Positions 51,881-61,292 of a stretch of 64,000 bases of DNA are shown here, piece by piece; the stretch's first letter is position 1; each line of letters begins with the position of its first letter. The translations under genes were made by a program, and so were the position numbers. Origin of the DNA: Thermoflexus hugenholtzii JAD2 (GTDB lineage: Bacteria > Chloroflexota > Dehalococcoidia > UBA2979); the NCBI GenBank assembly GCA_945903275.1, contig CAMDNW010000003.1, forward strand, positions 62,001 through 126,000, written 5' to 3'. Under the pieces are notes generated by a model. That model had not been told where the DNA came from. It saw nothing but the letters and a program-made list of their open reading frames with translations, and searched no databases.

Positions 51881-53071
51881 ATGAGCGACATCCCAGCCCG
51901 CGAAGCCAAGGTCTATATGCAGGCCGCGCGCCGCCTGCCCGTCACCATCGTGCGCGGACAGGGCACGTACGTCTGGGATGACACCGGCAAGGACTACCTC
52001 GACTTCGTCGCGGGGATCGCCGTCGTCTCGCTCGGCCACGCGAACCCCGGCCTTGCGGAAACGATCGCGCGGCAGGCACACACCCTGATCACGGTGTCGA
52101 ACATCTTTTACACCGAACCGCAGACCGAACTTGCCGAATTGCTCACAGAGCACTCGGCACTCGACCGGGTCTTCTTCGCCAACTCAGGCGCCGAGGCGAA
52201 CGAAGGTGCCATCAAACTTGCCCGCAAATGGGGCAACATGCACAAGAATGGCGCGTTCGAGATCATCAGCGCGAACAACTCATTTCACGGCCGCACCATG
52301 GCCACCGTCTCAGCCACCGGGACACCTCGGTACCGCGAACCGTTCGGCCCGCAACTGCCCGGCTTCATCTTCGTCGACTTCGACAACATCGACGCGATCA
52401 AGGCAGCGACGAACGACCGCACGGTCGCCATCCTGTTGGAGCCGGTGCAGGGCGAGGGCGGCATCAACGTCCCTGGATCAGACTACCTGCGTCAGGTGCG
52501 AGCATGGTGTGACGAGCAGCATCTGCTGCTCATCCTCGACGAGGTGCAAACCGGCATGGGCCGCACGGGGAGCCTGTGGGCCTACGAGCAGATGGGCATA
52601 GAGCCAGATATCATGACCTCGGCGAAGGGCCTCGGCGGCGGAGTGCCGATCGGTGCAGTCCTCGCAAAGGAGCACGCGGCGGTCTTCGAGCCAGGCGACC
52701 ACGGCAACACCTTCGGTGGCAATCCACTCGCCACCGCAGCCGGGACGTACGTCCTCCGGCAACTGCTGGAAGGTGGTGTGCTGGACAATGTCCGGGCACG
52801 CAGTGAACAACTCCGCCAGCGCCTCGAAGGCCTCGTCGACCGGCACGAGCTGGTACGGGGCGTCCGTGGGCGCGGGCTGCTGCTCGGCCTCGAGTTGCAC
52901 AAGGAAGTCGCAGGCGATGTGGTGTTAGCGGGACTGCGCTCGGGCATCCTGCTCAACGCCGTCCGGCCGGACGTCGTGCGCATGATGCCGCCGCTCACGA
53001 TCACCGAGGACGATGTCGACCGTGGTGTGGAACGGCTGGAAGCTGCGATCCGGGAGGTCGCCGCGAAGTAA
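51881..53071 (+). CDS. argD: Acetylornithine aminotransferase ArgD
   Basis: The 396-residue class III aminotransferase has VRGQGTYVWDDTGKDYLDFVAGIAV, FFANSGAEANEGAIKLARKWG, LLILDEVQTGMGRTG and the PLP-Lys in TSAKGLGGGVPIGAVL. It makes N-acetylornithine in the arginine pathway. The ATG at 51881 is preferred over the adjacent GTG because GAGGAG is six bases away. The histidine kinase fragment follows it. Confidence 0.95.
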   Translation: MSDIPAREAKVYMQAARRLPVTIVRGQGTYVWDDTGKDYLDFVAGIAVVSLGHANPGLAETIARQAHTLITVSNIFYTEPQTELAELLTEHSALDRVFFANSGAEANEGAIKLARKWGNMHKNGAFEIISANNSFHGRTMATVSATGTPRYREPFGPQLPGFIFVDFDNIDAIKAATNDRTVAILLEPVQGEGGINVPGSDYLRQVRAWCDEQHLLLILDEVQTGMGRTGSLWAYEQMGIEPDIMTSAKGLGGGVPIGAVLAKEHAAVFEPGDHGNTFGGNPLATAAGTYVLRQLLEGGVLDNVRARSEQLRQRLEGLVDRHELVRGVRGRGLLLGLELHKEVAGDVVLAGLRSGILLNAVRPDVVRMMPPLTITEDDVDRGVERLEAAIREVAAK

Positions 53072-53101
53072 GAGCGTACGCACGGACGGAGGTCCGCACT
53101 G

Positions 53102-53251
53102 GGCATTCGTGGCATCGGTCTCGCCATCGCGCGCTCGATCGTGGAGTTGCACGGCGGCGAAATCTGATGCGAGAGTAACGGCATATCGGGAAGCACGTTT
53201 ATCTTCACGCTCCCTTCCCAGCCCCCGGCGGGCACAGCAGCGGGAGAATAG
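53102..53251 (+). pseudogene. C-terminal remnant of a histidine kinase (HATPase)
   Basis: The frame reads GIGLAIARSIVELHGGEI, the G2 box of a histidine kinase ATPase domain, then a TGA (53165-53167) where Trp is normal, then CESNGISGSTFIFTLPSQP and a stop at 53251. No earlier part of the kinase is present before it. Only the last 50 codons of the gene remain. Confidence 0.75.
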
Positions 53252-53284
53252 CCCTAGAGCCGCGAATGCCTGACACTGCCTCCG

Positions 53285-53316
53285 CTCACCCCCAGTCTCT
53301 CGATTCTCTCGAGGGG
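53285..53316. repeat. Dispersed GC-rich palindromic repeat, copy E (reverse orientation)
   Basis: Read on the minus strand it is CCCCTCGAGAGAATCGAGAG followed by ACTGGGGGTGAG, the same layout as copies A-D. It lies just upstream of argG. The sequence is more diverged, so the assignment is tentative. Confidence 0.5.
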
Positions 53317-53344
53317 CGAGCAGCACAAGGCCAAGGAGTGATCG

Positions 53345-54583
53345 ATGCCTGAAACGATCGTGCTCGCCTACTCGGGCGGGCTGGACACTTCGGTCGCCAC
53401 CAAGTGGTTGCAGGAGGCACGCGGCTACGACGTCGTCTGCCTGATGGTAGATCTCGGCCGCCAGCCGGATGTCGAGTCCGCGCGCGAACGTGGCCTTTCC
53501 GCCGGTGCGAAGGCCGTCGAGGTCGTCGACGCTCGCGCCGATTTCCTGCGCTATTTCGTCTTCCCTGCGCTCCAGGCGGGCGCGGTCTACGAGGGCATCT
53601 ACCCCCTCGCAACCGCCCTCGGCCGCCCACTGATCGCGAAATTGCTTGTCGACAAGGCGCGGGAGGTCGGTGCAACCGCCGTCGCGCACGGCTGCACCGG
53701 CAAAGGCAACGACCAAGTGCGGTTCGATGTCTCGATCCGCGCGCTTGGGCCTGATCTGCACATCATCGGCACGGCGCGGGACAACCAGATGAACCGTGAC
53801 GAAGCACTGGAATACGCGGCGAAGCATGGTATCGCCGTCCGCCAGACCGCCGCCTCGCCCTACTCCACCGACGAGAACATGTGGGGCCGCTCCGTCGAGG
53901 CGGGCGTGCTCGAAGACCCGTGGGCGGAGCCGCCCGAGGAGGTCTACGCCTGGACGAAGCCGCTCGCAGTGACGCCCGTGGAACCAGCCTACGTCGAGAT
54001 CGCGTTCGACCACGGCATCCCGGTCGCCCTGGACGGTGAGAGACTTGAAGCCATCGACCTTGTCGAGCGGCTCAACGCCCTCGCCGGCGAGCACGGCATC
54101 GGCCGCATCGACCACGTTGAGAACCGCCTCGTCGGCATCAAGTCGCGAGAGATTTACGAGTCCCCCGCCGCCGTGCTGCTGCTAGAAGCGCACCGCTCCC
54201 TCGAAGCGATGACACTGACCAAGATGCAGTCACGCTTCAAGGAGCGCGTCGCGCAGGAATACTCAGACCTTATCTACAACGGCCTCTGGTTCAGCGCACA
54301 CCATCAGGATCTGGCTGCCTATGTGCAGTCCTCACAACGTTATGTCACTGGCGACATCCGTATGCGCCTCCACCGTGGTACTGCCGTGGCCGTCGGACGC
54401 CGCTCCGACCTCAGCCTCTATAGCCACGCGCTTGCCACATATAGCGCGGGCGACCAGTTCGACCAGACAGCCGCCGCCGGCTTCATCAAACTTTGGGGCC
54501 TCCCGGTCGAGCAGCAGTCGCGCCAGCAACTGCAACTCGACCCCCGCTCCGGCGACCCCCTGCAACTGGGCGGCGGCGAATAG
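53345..54583 (+). CDS. argG: Argininosuccinate synthase ArgG
   Basis: The 412-residue enzyme joins citrulline and aspartate with ATP. It has the PP-loop VLAYSGGLDTSVATKWLQ, then AVAHGCTGKGNDQVRFD, and SPYSTDENMWGRSVEAGVLEDPW. All hallmark segments are present and the length is normal. It starts 274 bases after argD, past the kinase remnant and a repeat, so it may have its own promoter. AAGGAGT precedes the ATG. Confidence 0.96.
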   Translation: MPETIVLAYSGGLDTSVATKWLQEARGYDVVCLMVDLGRQPDVESARERGLSAGAKAVEVVDARADFLRYFVFPALQAGAVYEGIYPLATALGRPLIAKLLVDKAREVGATAVAHGCTGKGNDQVRFDVSIRALGPDLHIIGTARDNQMNRDEALEYAAKHGIAVRQTAASPYSTDENMWGRSVEAGVLEDPWAEPPEEVYAWTKPLAVTPVEPAYVEIAFDHGIPVALDGERLEAIDLVERLNALAGEHGIGRIDHVENRLVGIKSREIYESPAAVLLLEAHRSLEAMTLTKMQSRFKERVAQEYSDLIYNGLWFSAHHQDLAAYVQSSQRYVTGDIRMRLHRGTAVAVGRRSDLSLYSHALATYSAGDQFDQTAAAGFIKLWGLPVEQQSRQQLQLDPRSGDPLQLGGGE

Positions 54584-54646
54584 CCGAGCGGTACTCGTGC
54601 GTGCCTCTTACGATGCTGCCACACAGCGCAGCGAGGAGGCCACAAC

Positions 54647-55051
54647 ATGGGGTGAGAATTCCGGCAGTTCCTGCTGCGCGGCAACGTCATGGATCTCGCA
54701 GTCGCGGTGATCATTGGTGCCGCGTTCGGTGCCGTCGTCACGGCGATGGTGGAAGACCTGATCACTCCGTTGATCGCTGCGCTGGGCGGCCAGCCAGACT
54801 TCTCCACTCGCGCGTTCACTATCAACGGGAGTGTGTTCAAGTACGGCCACTTCTTGAACAGCGTGATCGCGTTCGTAACCATCGCCGCGGTCGTCTTCTT
54901 GTTCGCGGTGAAGCCGATGAACGCGCTCCTCGCCCGCGCAGACCGTGAGCCTCCGGCCAATCCGTCGACCAAGCATTGCCCCGAGTGTCTGAGTGATATC
55001 CCCTTCGCCGCCCGGCGTTACGCGTTCTGCACAAGCGTGGTTGCGGCCTAG
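54647..55051 (+). pseudogene. mscL: mscL with an in-frame TGA at codon 3
   Basis: From ATG 54647 (GAGGAGG seven bases upstream) the third codon is TGA (54653-54655), followed by EFRQFLLRGNVMDLAVAVIIGAAFGAVVTAMVEDLITP, the typical first helix of the large-conductance mechanosensitive channel. The second helix (FLNSVIAFVTIAAVVFLFAV) and the C-terminal CPECLSDIPFAARRYAFC tail follow. In that tail a Tyr replaces the usual second Cys of the pair. The channel is otherwise intact; an internal ATG at 54689 would lose the amphipathic N-terminal helix. A nonsense lesion is the simplest reading. Confidence 0.82.
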
Positions 55052-55114
55052 CCACCAGCCGCCAGCAGCGCCCAACGCCACCCTCTGCTAGCCTCGCTTC
55101 GAGGTGATCGCAGC

Positions 55115-56530
55115 GTGACTACTCCCACCAGCGGCCAGACACCCGGAACCCCCGGCAAACTCTGGGGCGGGCGGTTCGACGCACCCACCGACACGCTCGT
55201 CGAGGCGTTCACCGCCTCCATCGATTTCGATCGCCGTCTCTACCGCGAGGATATCGCCGGCTCCATCGCCCACGCCCGCATGCTGGCGCGGCAAGACATC
55301 ATCCCCGCCGCCGACGCCGAGACGATCGTCGCAGGGCTCGAAGCCATCCGCGACGACATCGAGGCCGGACGCTTCGCCTTCCGCTCCGACCGCGAGGATA
55401 TCCACCTCAACATTGAGGCCGCACTTGCGGAGCGCATCGGCCCCACCGCGGGGCGCCTGCACACCGCCCGTTCCCGCAACGATCAGATCGCGACCGACAT
55501 GCGCCTGTTCGTACGCGCCGCTTGCGACGAAGCTACCGGCCTACTCCGCGCACTGCGCGCGGCATTCCTCGATGTCGCCGACCGCGAAGCCGCCACGATC
55601 ATCTCGGGCTACACGCATATGCAGCACGCGCAGCCCGTGCTGCTCGCACACCACCTGCTCGCCTATGAAGCGATGTTCACACGCGATACCGAGCGCATTG
55701 GACAGACACGGGCGCGGGCAAACGTGTTGCCGCTCGGCGCAGGTGCACTAGCGGGTGTCACCTTCCCCATCGACCGTGAGTCAGTCGCGCGCGACCTCGG
55801 CTTCAACAGCGTTGCCGCTAACTCGCTCGACGCCGTCTCCGACCGCGACTTCGTCGTCGACTTCCACAGCGCCGCCGCACTCACGATGGTGCATCTGTCG
55901 CGGCTTGCGGAAGAAATCGTGCTCTGGTCGACGACCGAGTTCGCATTGATCCGGCTACCGGATGCCTTCGCGACCGGCTCCAGCATCATGCCGCAGAAGA
56001 AGAACCCCGATGTTGCCGAACTGCTCCGAGGCAAGAGCGCACGCGCCCTCGGCAACCTGATGCAGGCGCTGACGCTGCTCAAAGCACAACCGCTGGCTTA
56101 CAACCGCGATCTGCAGGAAGACAAGCAACCACTCTTCGATACCGTCGACACGCTGCTAGCATCGCTGGCCGTCACGGCGGCGATGTTGCCCGCACTGCAA
56201 TTCGACGCCGCACGCGGGCGCACCTCCGCTATCGATGGCTTCGCACTCGCCACCGATCTCGCCGACTACCTCGCGAAGCGAGGCGTGCCGTTCCGTGAGG
56301 CACACGCCGCCGTCGGCGCGCTGGTCGCGACCTGCGAGCGGGCAGGCAAGACGCTCATCGGCCTCACCCTCGATGAGTTTCGCGCCGCGCACCCCGCATT
56401 CGAGGCCGACGTGCTCGCCATCGACCTCGACGCCGCGCTCGCCGCGCGCAACGCCACTGGCGGCACCGCTCCCGAGGCTGTCGCGCGTGAACGCGCCGCC
56501 GCCCGCGCGCGCCTGAAGGCGGAAGCGTGA
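55115..56530 (+). CDS. argH: Argininosuccinate lyase ArgH
   Basis: The 471-residue fumarase-superfamily enzyme completes arginine synthesis. It has KLWGGRFDAPTDTLVEAFTASIDFDRRLY, TARSRNDQIATDMRLFVR, GYTHMQHAQPVLLAHHLLAYEAM and the signature loop GSSIMPQKKNPDVAELLRGKSARALG with the catalytic Ser. It begins at GTG 55115 and ends in a 4-base overlap with rpe. Confidence 0.96.
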   Translation: MTTPTSGQTPGTPGKLWGGRFDAPTDTLVEAFTASIDFDRRLYREDIAGSIAHARMLARQDIIPAADAETIVAGLEAIRDDIEAGRFAFRSDREDIHLNIEAALAERIGPTAGRLHTARSRNDQIATDMRLFVRAACDEATGLLRALRAAFLDVADREAATIISGYTHMQHAQPVLLAHHLLAYEAMFTRDTERIGQTRARANVLPLGAGALAGVTFPIDRESVARDLGFNSVAANSLDAVSDRDFVVDFHSAAALTMVHLSRLAEEIVLWSTTEFALIRLPDAFATGSSIMPQKKNPDVAELLRGKSARALGNLMQALTLLKAQPLAYNRDLQEDKQPLFDTVDTLLASLAVTAAMLPALQFDAARGRTSAIDGFALATDLADYLAKRGVPFREAHAAVGALVATCERAGKTLIGLTLDEFRAAHPAFEADVLAIDLDAALAARNATGGTAPEAVARERAAARARLKAEA

Positions 56531-57225
56531 ACGAGGCCACCACACAACCTCAACGCCGTGTTCGCATCGCGCCGTCGATCCTCACCGCCGACTTCGGGCG
56601 GCTCGCCGAGCAGGCACGCGCCGCTGAGGCGGGCGGAGCTGACCTGTTCCACCTCGACATCATGGACGGTCAGTTCGTGCCGCAACTCTCGTTCGGCACA
56701 GAAGTGGTCGCTGCGATCCGCGCCGCGACCAGCATCCCAATCGAAGCGCACATAATGGTGCAGCGCCCGCAGGAGCACTTCGAGTCGCTCGCGCGCGCCG
56801 GAGCTAGAACGCTCGTGTTCCACGAGGAGGCGGATGGCCACGTGCTCCGCTCCATCGAGGCCATCCATGCGCTCGGCTGTGCCGCCGGCATCGCGATCAG
56901 CCCCGACACCCCAGTAGAGCGCGCCGAGGAACTGCTCGATGCTGTCGACGAAGTCGTGATCATGCTCGTCTACCCGGGGCGCGGTGGACAGGAGATGCTC
57001 GCGCAGCACCTCGACAAGGTTCGTCGCCTACGTGCCGCACTCCAATCCAGCAGCCGCACTGTGACCATCGAGGTCGACGGTGGCGTGAAGGCGCACAACA
57101 TTGCACAGTGCGCCGCTGCAGGCGTCGATCAGGTCGTCGCCGGCTCCGCTATCTACAACCCGAACGAGACGCCGCAGCAGGCGCTCGCCGCGTTGCGTAC
57201 CGCGCTCGCTGCCGGGGCGCGCTGA
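56527..57225 (+). CDS. rpe: Ribulose-phosphate 3-epimerase Rpe
   Basis: The 232-residue TIM barrel interconverts ribulose-5-phosphate and xylulose-5-phosphate. Sequence elements are RIAPSILTADFGRLAEQ, FHLDIMDGQFVP with the catalytic Asp (the normal His of DGHFVP is Gln here), AHIMVQRP, VIMLVYPGRGGQ in place of the usual MTVNPGFGGQ, and EVDGGV with the second Asp. These variations in otherwise invariant loops deserve attention, although the fold is clear. Joined to argH by a GTGA overlap. Confidence 0.88.
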   Translation: MNEATTQPQRRVRIAPSILTADFGRLAEQARAAEAGGADLFHLDIMDGQFVPQLSFGTEVVAAIRAATSIPIEAHIMVQRPQEHFESLARAGARTLVFHEEADGHVLRSIEAIHALGCAAGIAISPDTPVERAEELLDAVDEVVIMLVYPGRGGQEMLAQHLDKVRRLRAALQSSSRTVTIEVDGGVKAHNIAQCAAAGVDQVVAGSAIYNPNETPQQALAALRTALAAGAR

Positions 57226-57228
57226 GGC

Positions 57229-58515
57229 ATGACGAGTAGCGCTCTTCCAGCAGACACGGCAGGCATGGAACGCCGCGTGATCATCGCGGCGTCGCTCGCA
57301 CACGGCATGACGCACGCCCTGGAACTCACCTTCGCTGCGCTGCTCGTCCGCATCGGCTTCGAGTTCAATGCCAGCCTCGCGGTGCTCGGCGCAATCGCAA
57401 CCGTCGGTACGTTCACCTTCGGCGCCACGGCCCTACCCGCAGGCTACCTGACCGACCGCTTTGGGCCGCGCGCCGTGATCACTGGCACGTTCTTCGGCGC
57501 GGCGATCTGTGCGCTCATTGTGGCCGCCGCCCCGAACCTCACCGTGCTTGCCGTCGCGCTGGCTCTGCTCGGCGCGGTGATCGGCCTCTACCACCCCCCC
57601 GGCACCGCGATGGTCTCCGCGGTCATAGAGCGCCGGGGCCGCGCCTTCGCGCTGCACGGCATCGCAGGCAATCTCGGCATCTCTGCCGCGCCAGCGATCG
57701 CGACAACGCTCGCCGTGTTCTCCGGCTGGCGCGCCGCCTACGTCGCCTTCGCGCTGCTCGCGCTCGCGGTCGGCCTGCTGGTGCGCCACCTCGCCCCCGA
57801 CCGCGAGGAGGCTCGCAAGCGCGCCCGCATAGCCACCGAGGCCACGGTCTCGCCTCGGCAGGGGTCGCGACGTCGCAGCACGCCGCCCGAGGTGCGCAGT
57901 TGGCTCGCCCGGCCACTGCTACTCGTCTATATCGGCACCATCGGTACCGGCTACATCTATCGAGGCGTGCTGACGTTCCTTCCCGCGCACCTCGAACAAC
58001 ACCTCGGCCTCTCCATCTTCGGTTGGACGCCCGAGGCGGTCGCGGGGGCAATGTCGTCGCTCGTGCTGCTGACAGCCGTGTTCGGGCAGATCGCGGGCGG
58101 GATGCTGAGCGACCGGATGCCGCTTGAACGCGCTGCCGTGCCGATCGTCCTGCTGCTGGTGCCGGTACTCGCGCTGGTGGGCTGGGGTAGCGGCGTGGTG
58201 TTGCTGGTCGCGGCGGCAGCCTTCGCACTGGTGAACTTCGCGCAGCAGCCGGTATTCAACGGCCTCGTGGCCGACTACGCGCCTGCGGGCGCTGCGGGGC
58301 GCGCCTTCGGCATCTCATTCTTCCTCTCGTTTGGCCTCGGCTCCTTCGCCGCCTCGTTCTCCGGACTGGTCGCCAGCCGCTGGGGCACCGGCCCGATGTT
58401 TGCGATGCTCGCCGTGGTCGCCGCCGTGCTCTCTGCCGTCGTGCTGATCATCCTCGCAGGCGCGGAACGCCGCCGCGCCGCCGAAGCGCCGAGGCTCGCG
58501 GTCGCCGTCAAGTAG
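57229..58515 (+). CDS. MFS transporter (12 helices)
   Basis: The 428-residue major facilitator has about twelve helices. LTDRFGPRAVITGTFFGAAICALIVAA contains the loop 2-3 motif, ALLGAVIGLYHPPGTAMVS is close to the YHPPG motif of fosmidomycin-resistance-type exporters, and GNLGISAAPAIATTLA follows. The middle loop is long and basic (EEARKRARIATEATVSPRQGS). The substrate is not evident. It starts three bases after rpe and may be cotranscribed. Confidence 0.85.
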   Translation: MTSSALPADTAGMERRVIIAASLAHGMTHALELTFAALLVRIGFEFNASLAVLGAIATVGTFTFGATALPAGYLTDRFGPRAVITGTFFGAAICALIVAAAPNLTVLAVALALLGAVIGLYHPPGTAMVSAVIERRGRAFALHGIAGNLGISAAPAIATTLAVFSGWRAAYVAFALLALAVGLLVRHLAPDREEARKRARIATEATVSPRQGSRRRSTPPEVRSWLARPLLLVYIGTIGTGYIYRGVLTFLPAHLEQHLGLSIFGWTPEAVAGAMSSLVLLTAVFGQIAGGMLSDRMPLERAAVPIVLLLVPVLALVGWGSGVVLLVAAAAFALVNFAQQPVFNGLVADYAPAGAAGRAFGISFFLSFGLGSFAASFSGLVASRWGTGPMFAMLAVVAAVLSAVVLIILAGAERRRAAEAPRLAVAVK

Positions 58516-58525
58516 ACTCCGCACC

Positions 58526-59209
58526 ATGCCCACCGCTGCCGCGCTCGCCGACGACCTGGAAGCGCGCATTCGTGCACACGCCAACCCCGTGCGCGCGGTC
58601 AGCGAACGTGCCTACCTCAAGAGCGACCTGCAATTCACCGGTGCGGGCATCCCGGCGATCCGCACCACCACCCGCACCTTCGCACGCGAGCACCCGCTCA
58701 GGCGCCGAGGCTTACTCGCCCTCGTGTGCGCGCTCTGGTCGAAGCCACTCCACGAGCGCCGTGCCGCTGCTAGCGAACTGTTCGGACGCCATGAAAAACT
58801 GCTCTCCCCCGACGACCTCATGCTCATCGAGTACCTGATTCGGCACTCCGGCTCGTGGGCCTACGTCGACGCCCTCGCCACCGACATCGTCGGCACGCTG
58901 ATCGAGGCGCACTCCACGCTCGCCCCGAAACTCGACCGGTAGTCGCGTGATCCCGACTTCTGGATCCGCCGCGCCTCCATGCTCGCGCTGCTCCTTCCCA
59001 TCCGCCGTGACGACGACTTCGATCGCTTCGTCCGCTACGCCGGTGCCATGCTGGAGGAACAAGAAGGTTTCATTCGCAAAGCCATCGACTGGGTACTCCG
59101 CGACGCCTCGAAACGCCGCCCCGACCTCGTGTACGAGTGACTACTGCCACGCGCCGCTCGCGCCTCGGGCGTCACCGTACGCGAGGTGGTGAAGTACCTA
59201 TCTGCGTAG
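58526..59209 (+). pseudogene. DNA alkylation repair protein (HEAT-like) with three in-frame stops
   Basis: The frame from ATG 58526 encodes the AlkC/AlkD-like HEAT-repeat family: HANPVRAVSERAYLKSDLQFTGAGIPAIR, HPLRRRGLLALVCALW, LLSPDDLMLIEYLIRHSGSWAYVDALA. It meets TAG at 58940, where LDRWSRDPDFW is expected, TGA at 59138, where VYEWLLPRAARASGVTVREV is expected, and TAG at 59207. Translation between these stops stays in frame and well conserved (RRASMLALLLPIRR, FIRKAIDWVLRDASKRRPDLVYE). Two of the stops are Trp codons changed by G to A. The gene runs into the rpmB terminator. Confidence 0.88.
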
Positions 59210-59245
59210 CAGCGCGAGACAGTTCTGGCAGCGTACGCGGACAAC

Positions 59246-59271
59246 AAAAACGCCCCGCAGGCGGCGGGGCG
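59246..59271 (-). terminator. rpmB intrinsic terminator
   Basis: On the minus strand CGCCCCGC and GCGGGGCG pair perfectly over 8 bases across a 5-base loop, followed by TTTTTG. It stands 25 bases after the rpmB stop. Confidence 0.92.
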
Positions 59272-59295
59272 CACCAAGCGAACACTGAGAAAGAT

Positions 59296-59514
59296 TTAGA
59301 CCGTCGGCACCTTCATCAGCGTGCGCAGGCAGCGCGTGCAGATGTTCAGGCGGCGCCAGAGGCCGCCAATGAGCATCCGCTTGCTCTGCACGTTCGGGCG
59401 GAACTGGCGGTTGGTGCGGGGCGCCTTGCGCTCCCAACGGCCTGAGTGCCGATGCCGGATGTTGCGCCCAAACGAAGGTGTCTTCTCGCAGACATCGCAC
59501 ATCCCTGACGCCAT
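59296..59514 (-). CDS. rpmB: 50S ribosomal protein L28
   Basis: The 72-residue ribosomal protein begins MCDVCEKTPSFGRNIRHRHSGR, continues with NRQFRPNVQSKR and ends LNICTRCLRTLMKV. Both CxxC pairs (CDVC and CTRC) are kept, so this is the zinc-binding C+ form. It is divergent from yloV, an order seen in many bacteria. Confidence 0.97.
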   Translation of the reverse strand: MASGMCDVCEKTPSFGRNIRHRHSGRWERKAPRTNRQFRPNVQSKRMLIGGLWRRLNICTRCLRTLMKVPTV

Positions 59515-59651
59515 CGCGGTCTCCTACAGAAGCCAGCCCTAAGGCCGGTCAGAACCATACGCATTGGTATTTCGGTGGGTAGCAGCCTAGCATCAGCCTC
59601 AACCATAAGTCCACCCGCGGGCCCCCGAGGGCACCGAGGAAGGCCCGACCC

Positions 59652-61283
59652 TTGCCGCCCTCCGCCCCCCTCACCGCCGAGGCCCTCCGCAATGCCTGGG
59701 CCGCCGCCGAGCAGTGGCTCGCCCGCAATCGCGACGCCGTGAACGCCATCAACGTCTACCCCGTCCCCGATGGCGACACTGGCACCAACATGCTCCTCAC
59801 CCTCCGCGCGGCCATCGAGGCCGCCGCGAAGGCACCCGGCCCCACCGTAGGCGCCATGATGCAGGCAATGTCCCGCGGCGCGCTGCTGGGCGCACGCGGC
59901 AATTCCGGCGTGATCCTCTCCCAGTGGGTGCGCGGCCTCGCCGACTCCCTGACGAACGCCGAAGCCCTCGACGCCGCCCGGCTGTCCGAGGCGCTGCGCA
60001 ACGCTTCACGCGCCGCGTATGCCGCTGTCACCGAGCCGGTTGAGGGCACCATGCTCACCGTGATGCGCGAGGCCGCCGAGCGCGTCGAGTCGAACGCAAC
60101 CAATACCTTCGCGACTGTTGCCGATGTGCTCGCAGCCGCGCAGCAGGCCGCTGAGCGCGCGGTCGAGCGCACTCCCACCCTGCTCGCCCGGCTCCGGGAG
60201 GCTGGTGTCGTGGACGCGGGCGGCCTCGGGATCGCAGTGGTGCTTGCGGGGCTGCGCCTCGGCGTCACCGGCGAGCCGATGCCCGATGCGCCCGCCACGC
60301 CAGCCGGCACGGTCGATCTCGCAGGCGTAGAGCACGAGGGCCACGGTTACTGCACGGAGTTCGTCGTCGAAGGCGGCGGTCTCGACCGCGACGGCCTCGA
60401 AGCCGCGCTCATGGCGGTCGGTGGCGAGTCGATCCTCGTCGTCGGGGACGCCTCGATGCTGCGAATACACGTCCACATGGCCGACCCCGGCCCCGCACTC
60501 TCCGCCGGTGCCACACGAGGCGCACTTGCGGCGGTGAAAGTCGACAACATGCAGGCGCAGCACGCGGCATGGACGGCCGGCCACGGCCCCGGCGCGACGC
60601 CATCGACACCACCCCCAGCAGCTCTGCCCGCTGTCGGCCTCGTCGCCGTCGCGCCGGGGCCGGGGATCGCGGAGACATTTCGCGCACTCGGCGCAGTCAC
60701 GCTGGGTGACGCCTCGGGCGGCAAGCCGAGCGCCGGCGAACTACTCGATGCCGCGCGGCACGCGGGCAGCGAGCGCGTACTGCTGCTCCCCAACGACAAA
60801 GACGTACTGATGGCCGCCGACCAGGCCGCAGCGGCCTCGGGCGGGCTGATTACCGTGGTGCCCACCCGCACCATTGCCGCCGGGCTGGGCGCGGCCATCG
60901 TCTACTCGCCGGGCGGCAACGCGGTCGAACTGGCCGCCGCGATGGTCGCCGCCTCGGCGGGCGTCCGCTGCGTCGAGGTCACGCGCGCCGCTCGCGCCTC
61001 TGCCGTAGATGGCGTCGCCGTGGCCGAGGGCGACCCAATCGCGTTGGTAGACGGCGTGCTAGTGGCGCGGGCGGATAGCCTCGAATCGGCGCTGCTGGCG
61101 GGGATCGCCCAGGCAGCCAGCCACCGCACCGCCGAACTGATCACCCTCATCCTCGGTGCTGACGCTCCCGCCGACGCCGCCGAGAGCACCCGCGCCCTCG
61201 TCGAGGCAGCCTATCCCCATCTGGAGATCGAGGTCATCGAGGGCGGCCAGCCGTACTACCCGTACATCGCGGGAGTCGAATAG
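59652..61283 (+). CDS. fakA: Fatty acid kinase subunit FakA (YloV, DAK2 domain)
   Basis: The 543-residue protein has an N-terminal DhaL-like kinase domain, with NVYPVPDGDTGTNMLLTL binding ADP-Mg2+ through conserved Asp residues and MSRGALLGARGNSGVILSQ, a middle domain, and a C-terminal DegV-like half with a closing YLEIEVIEGGQPYYPYIAGVE-like end (HLEIEVIEGGQPYYPYIAGVE). FakA phosphorylates fatty acids carried by FakB to acyl-phosphate for phospholipid synthesis. FakB is the next gene. Translation probably starts at TTG 59652 with GAGGAAGG upstream. Confidence 0.93.
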   Translation: MPPSAPLTAEALRNAWAAAEQWLARNRDAVNAINVYPVPDGDTGTNMLLTLRAAIEAAAKAPGPTVGAMMQAMSRGALLGARGNSGVILSQWVRGLADSLTNAEALDAARLSEALRNASRAAYAAVTEPVEGTMLTVMREAAERVESNATNTFATVADVLAAAQQAAERAVERTPTLLARLREAGVVDAGGLGIAVVLAGLRLGVTGEPMPDAPATPAGTVDLAGVEHEGHGYCTEFVVEGGGLDRDGLEAALMAVGGESILVVGDASMLRIHVHMADPGPALSAGATRGALAAVKVDNMQAQHAAWTAGHGPGATPSTPPPAALPAVGLVAVAPGPGIAETFRALGAVTLGDASGGKPSAGELLDAARHAGSERVLLLPNDKDVLMAADQAAAASGGLITVVPTRTIAAGLGAAIVYSPGGNAVELAAAMVAASAGVRCVEVTRAARASAVDGVAVAEGDPIALVDGVLVARADSLESALLAGIAQAASHRTAELITLILGADAPADAAESTRALVEAAYPHLEIEVIEGGQPYYPYIAGVE

Positions 61284-61292
61284 ACTCGCCCC

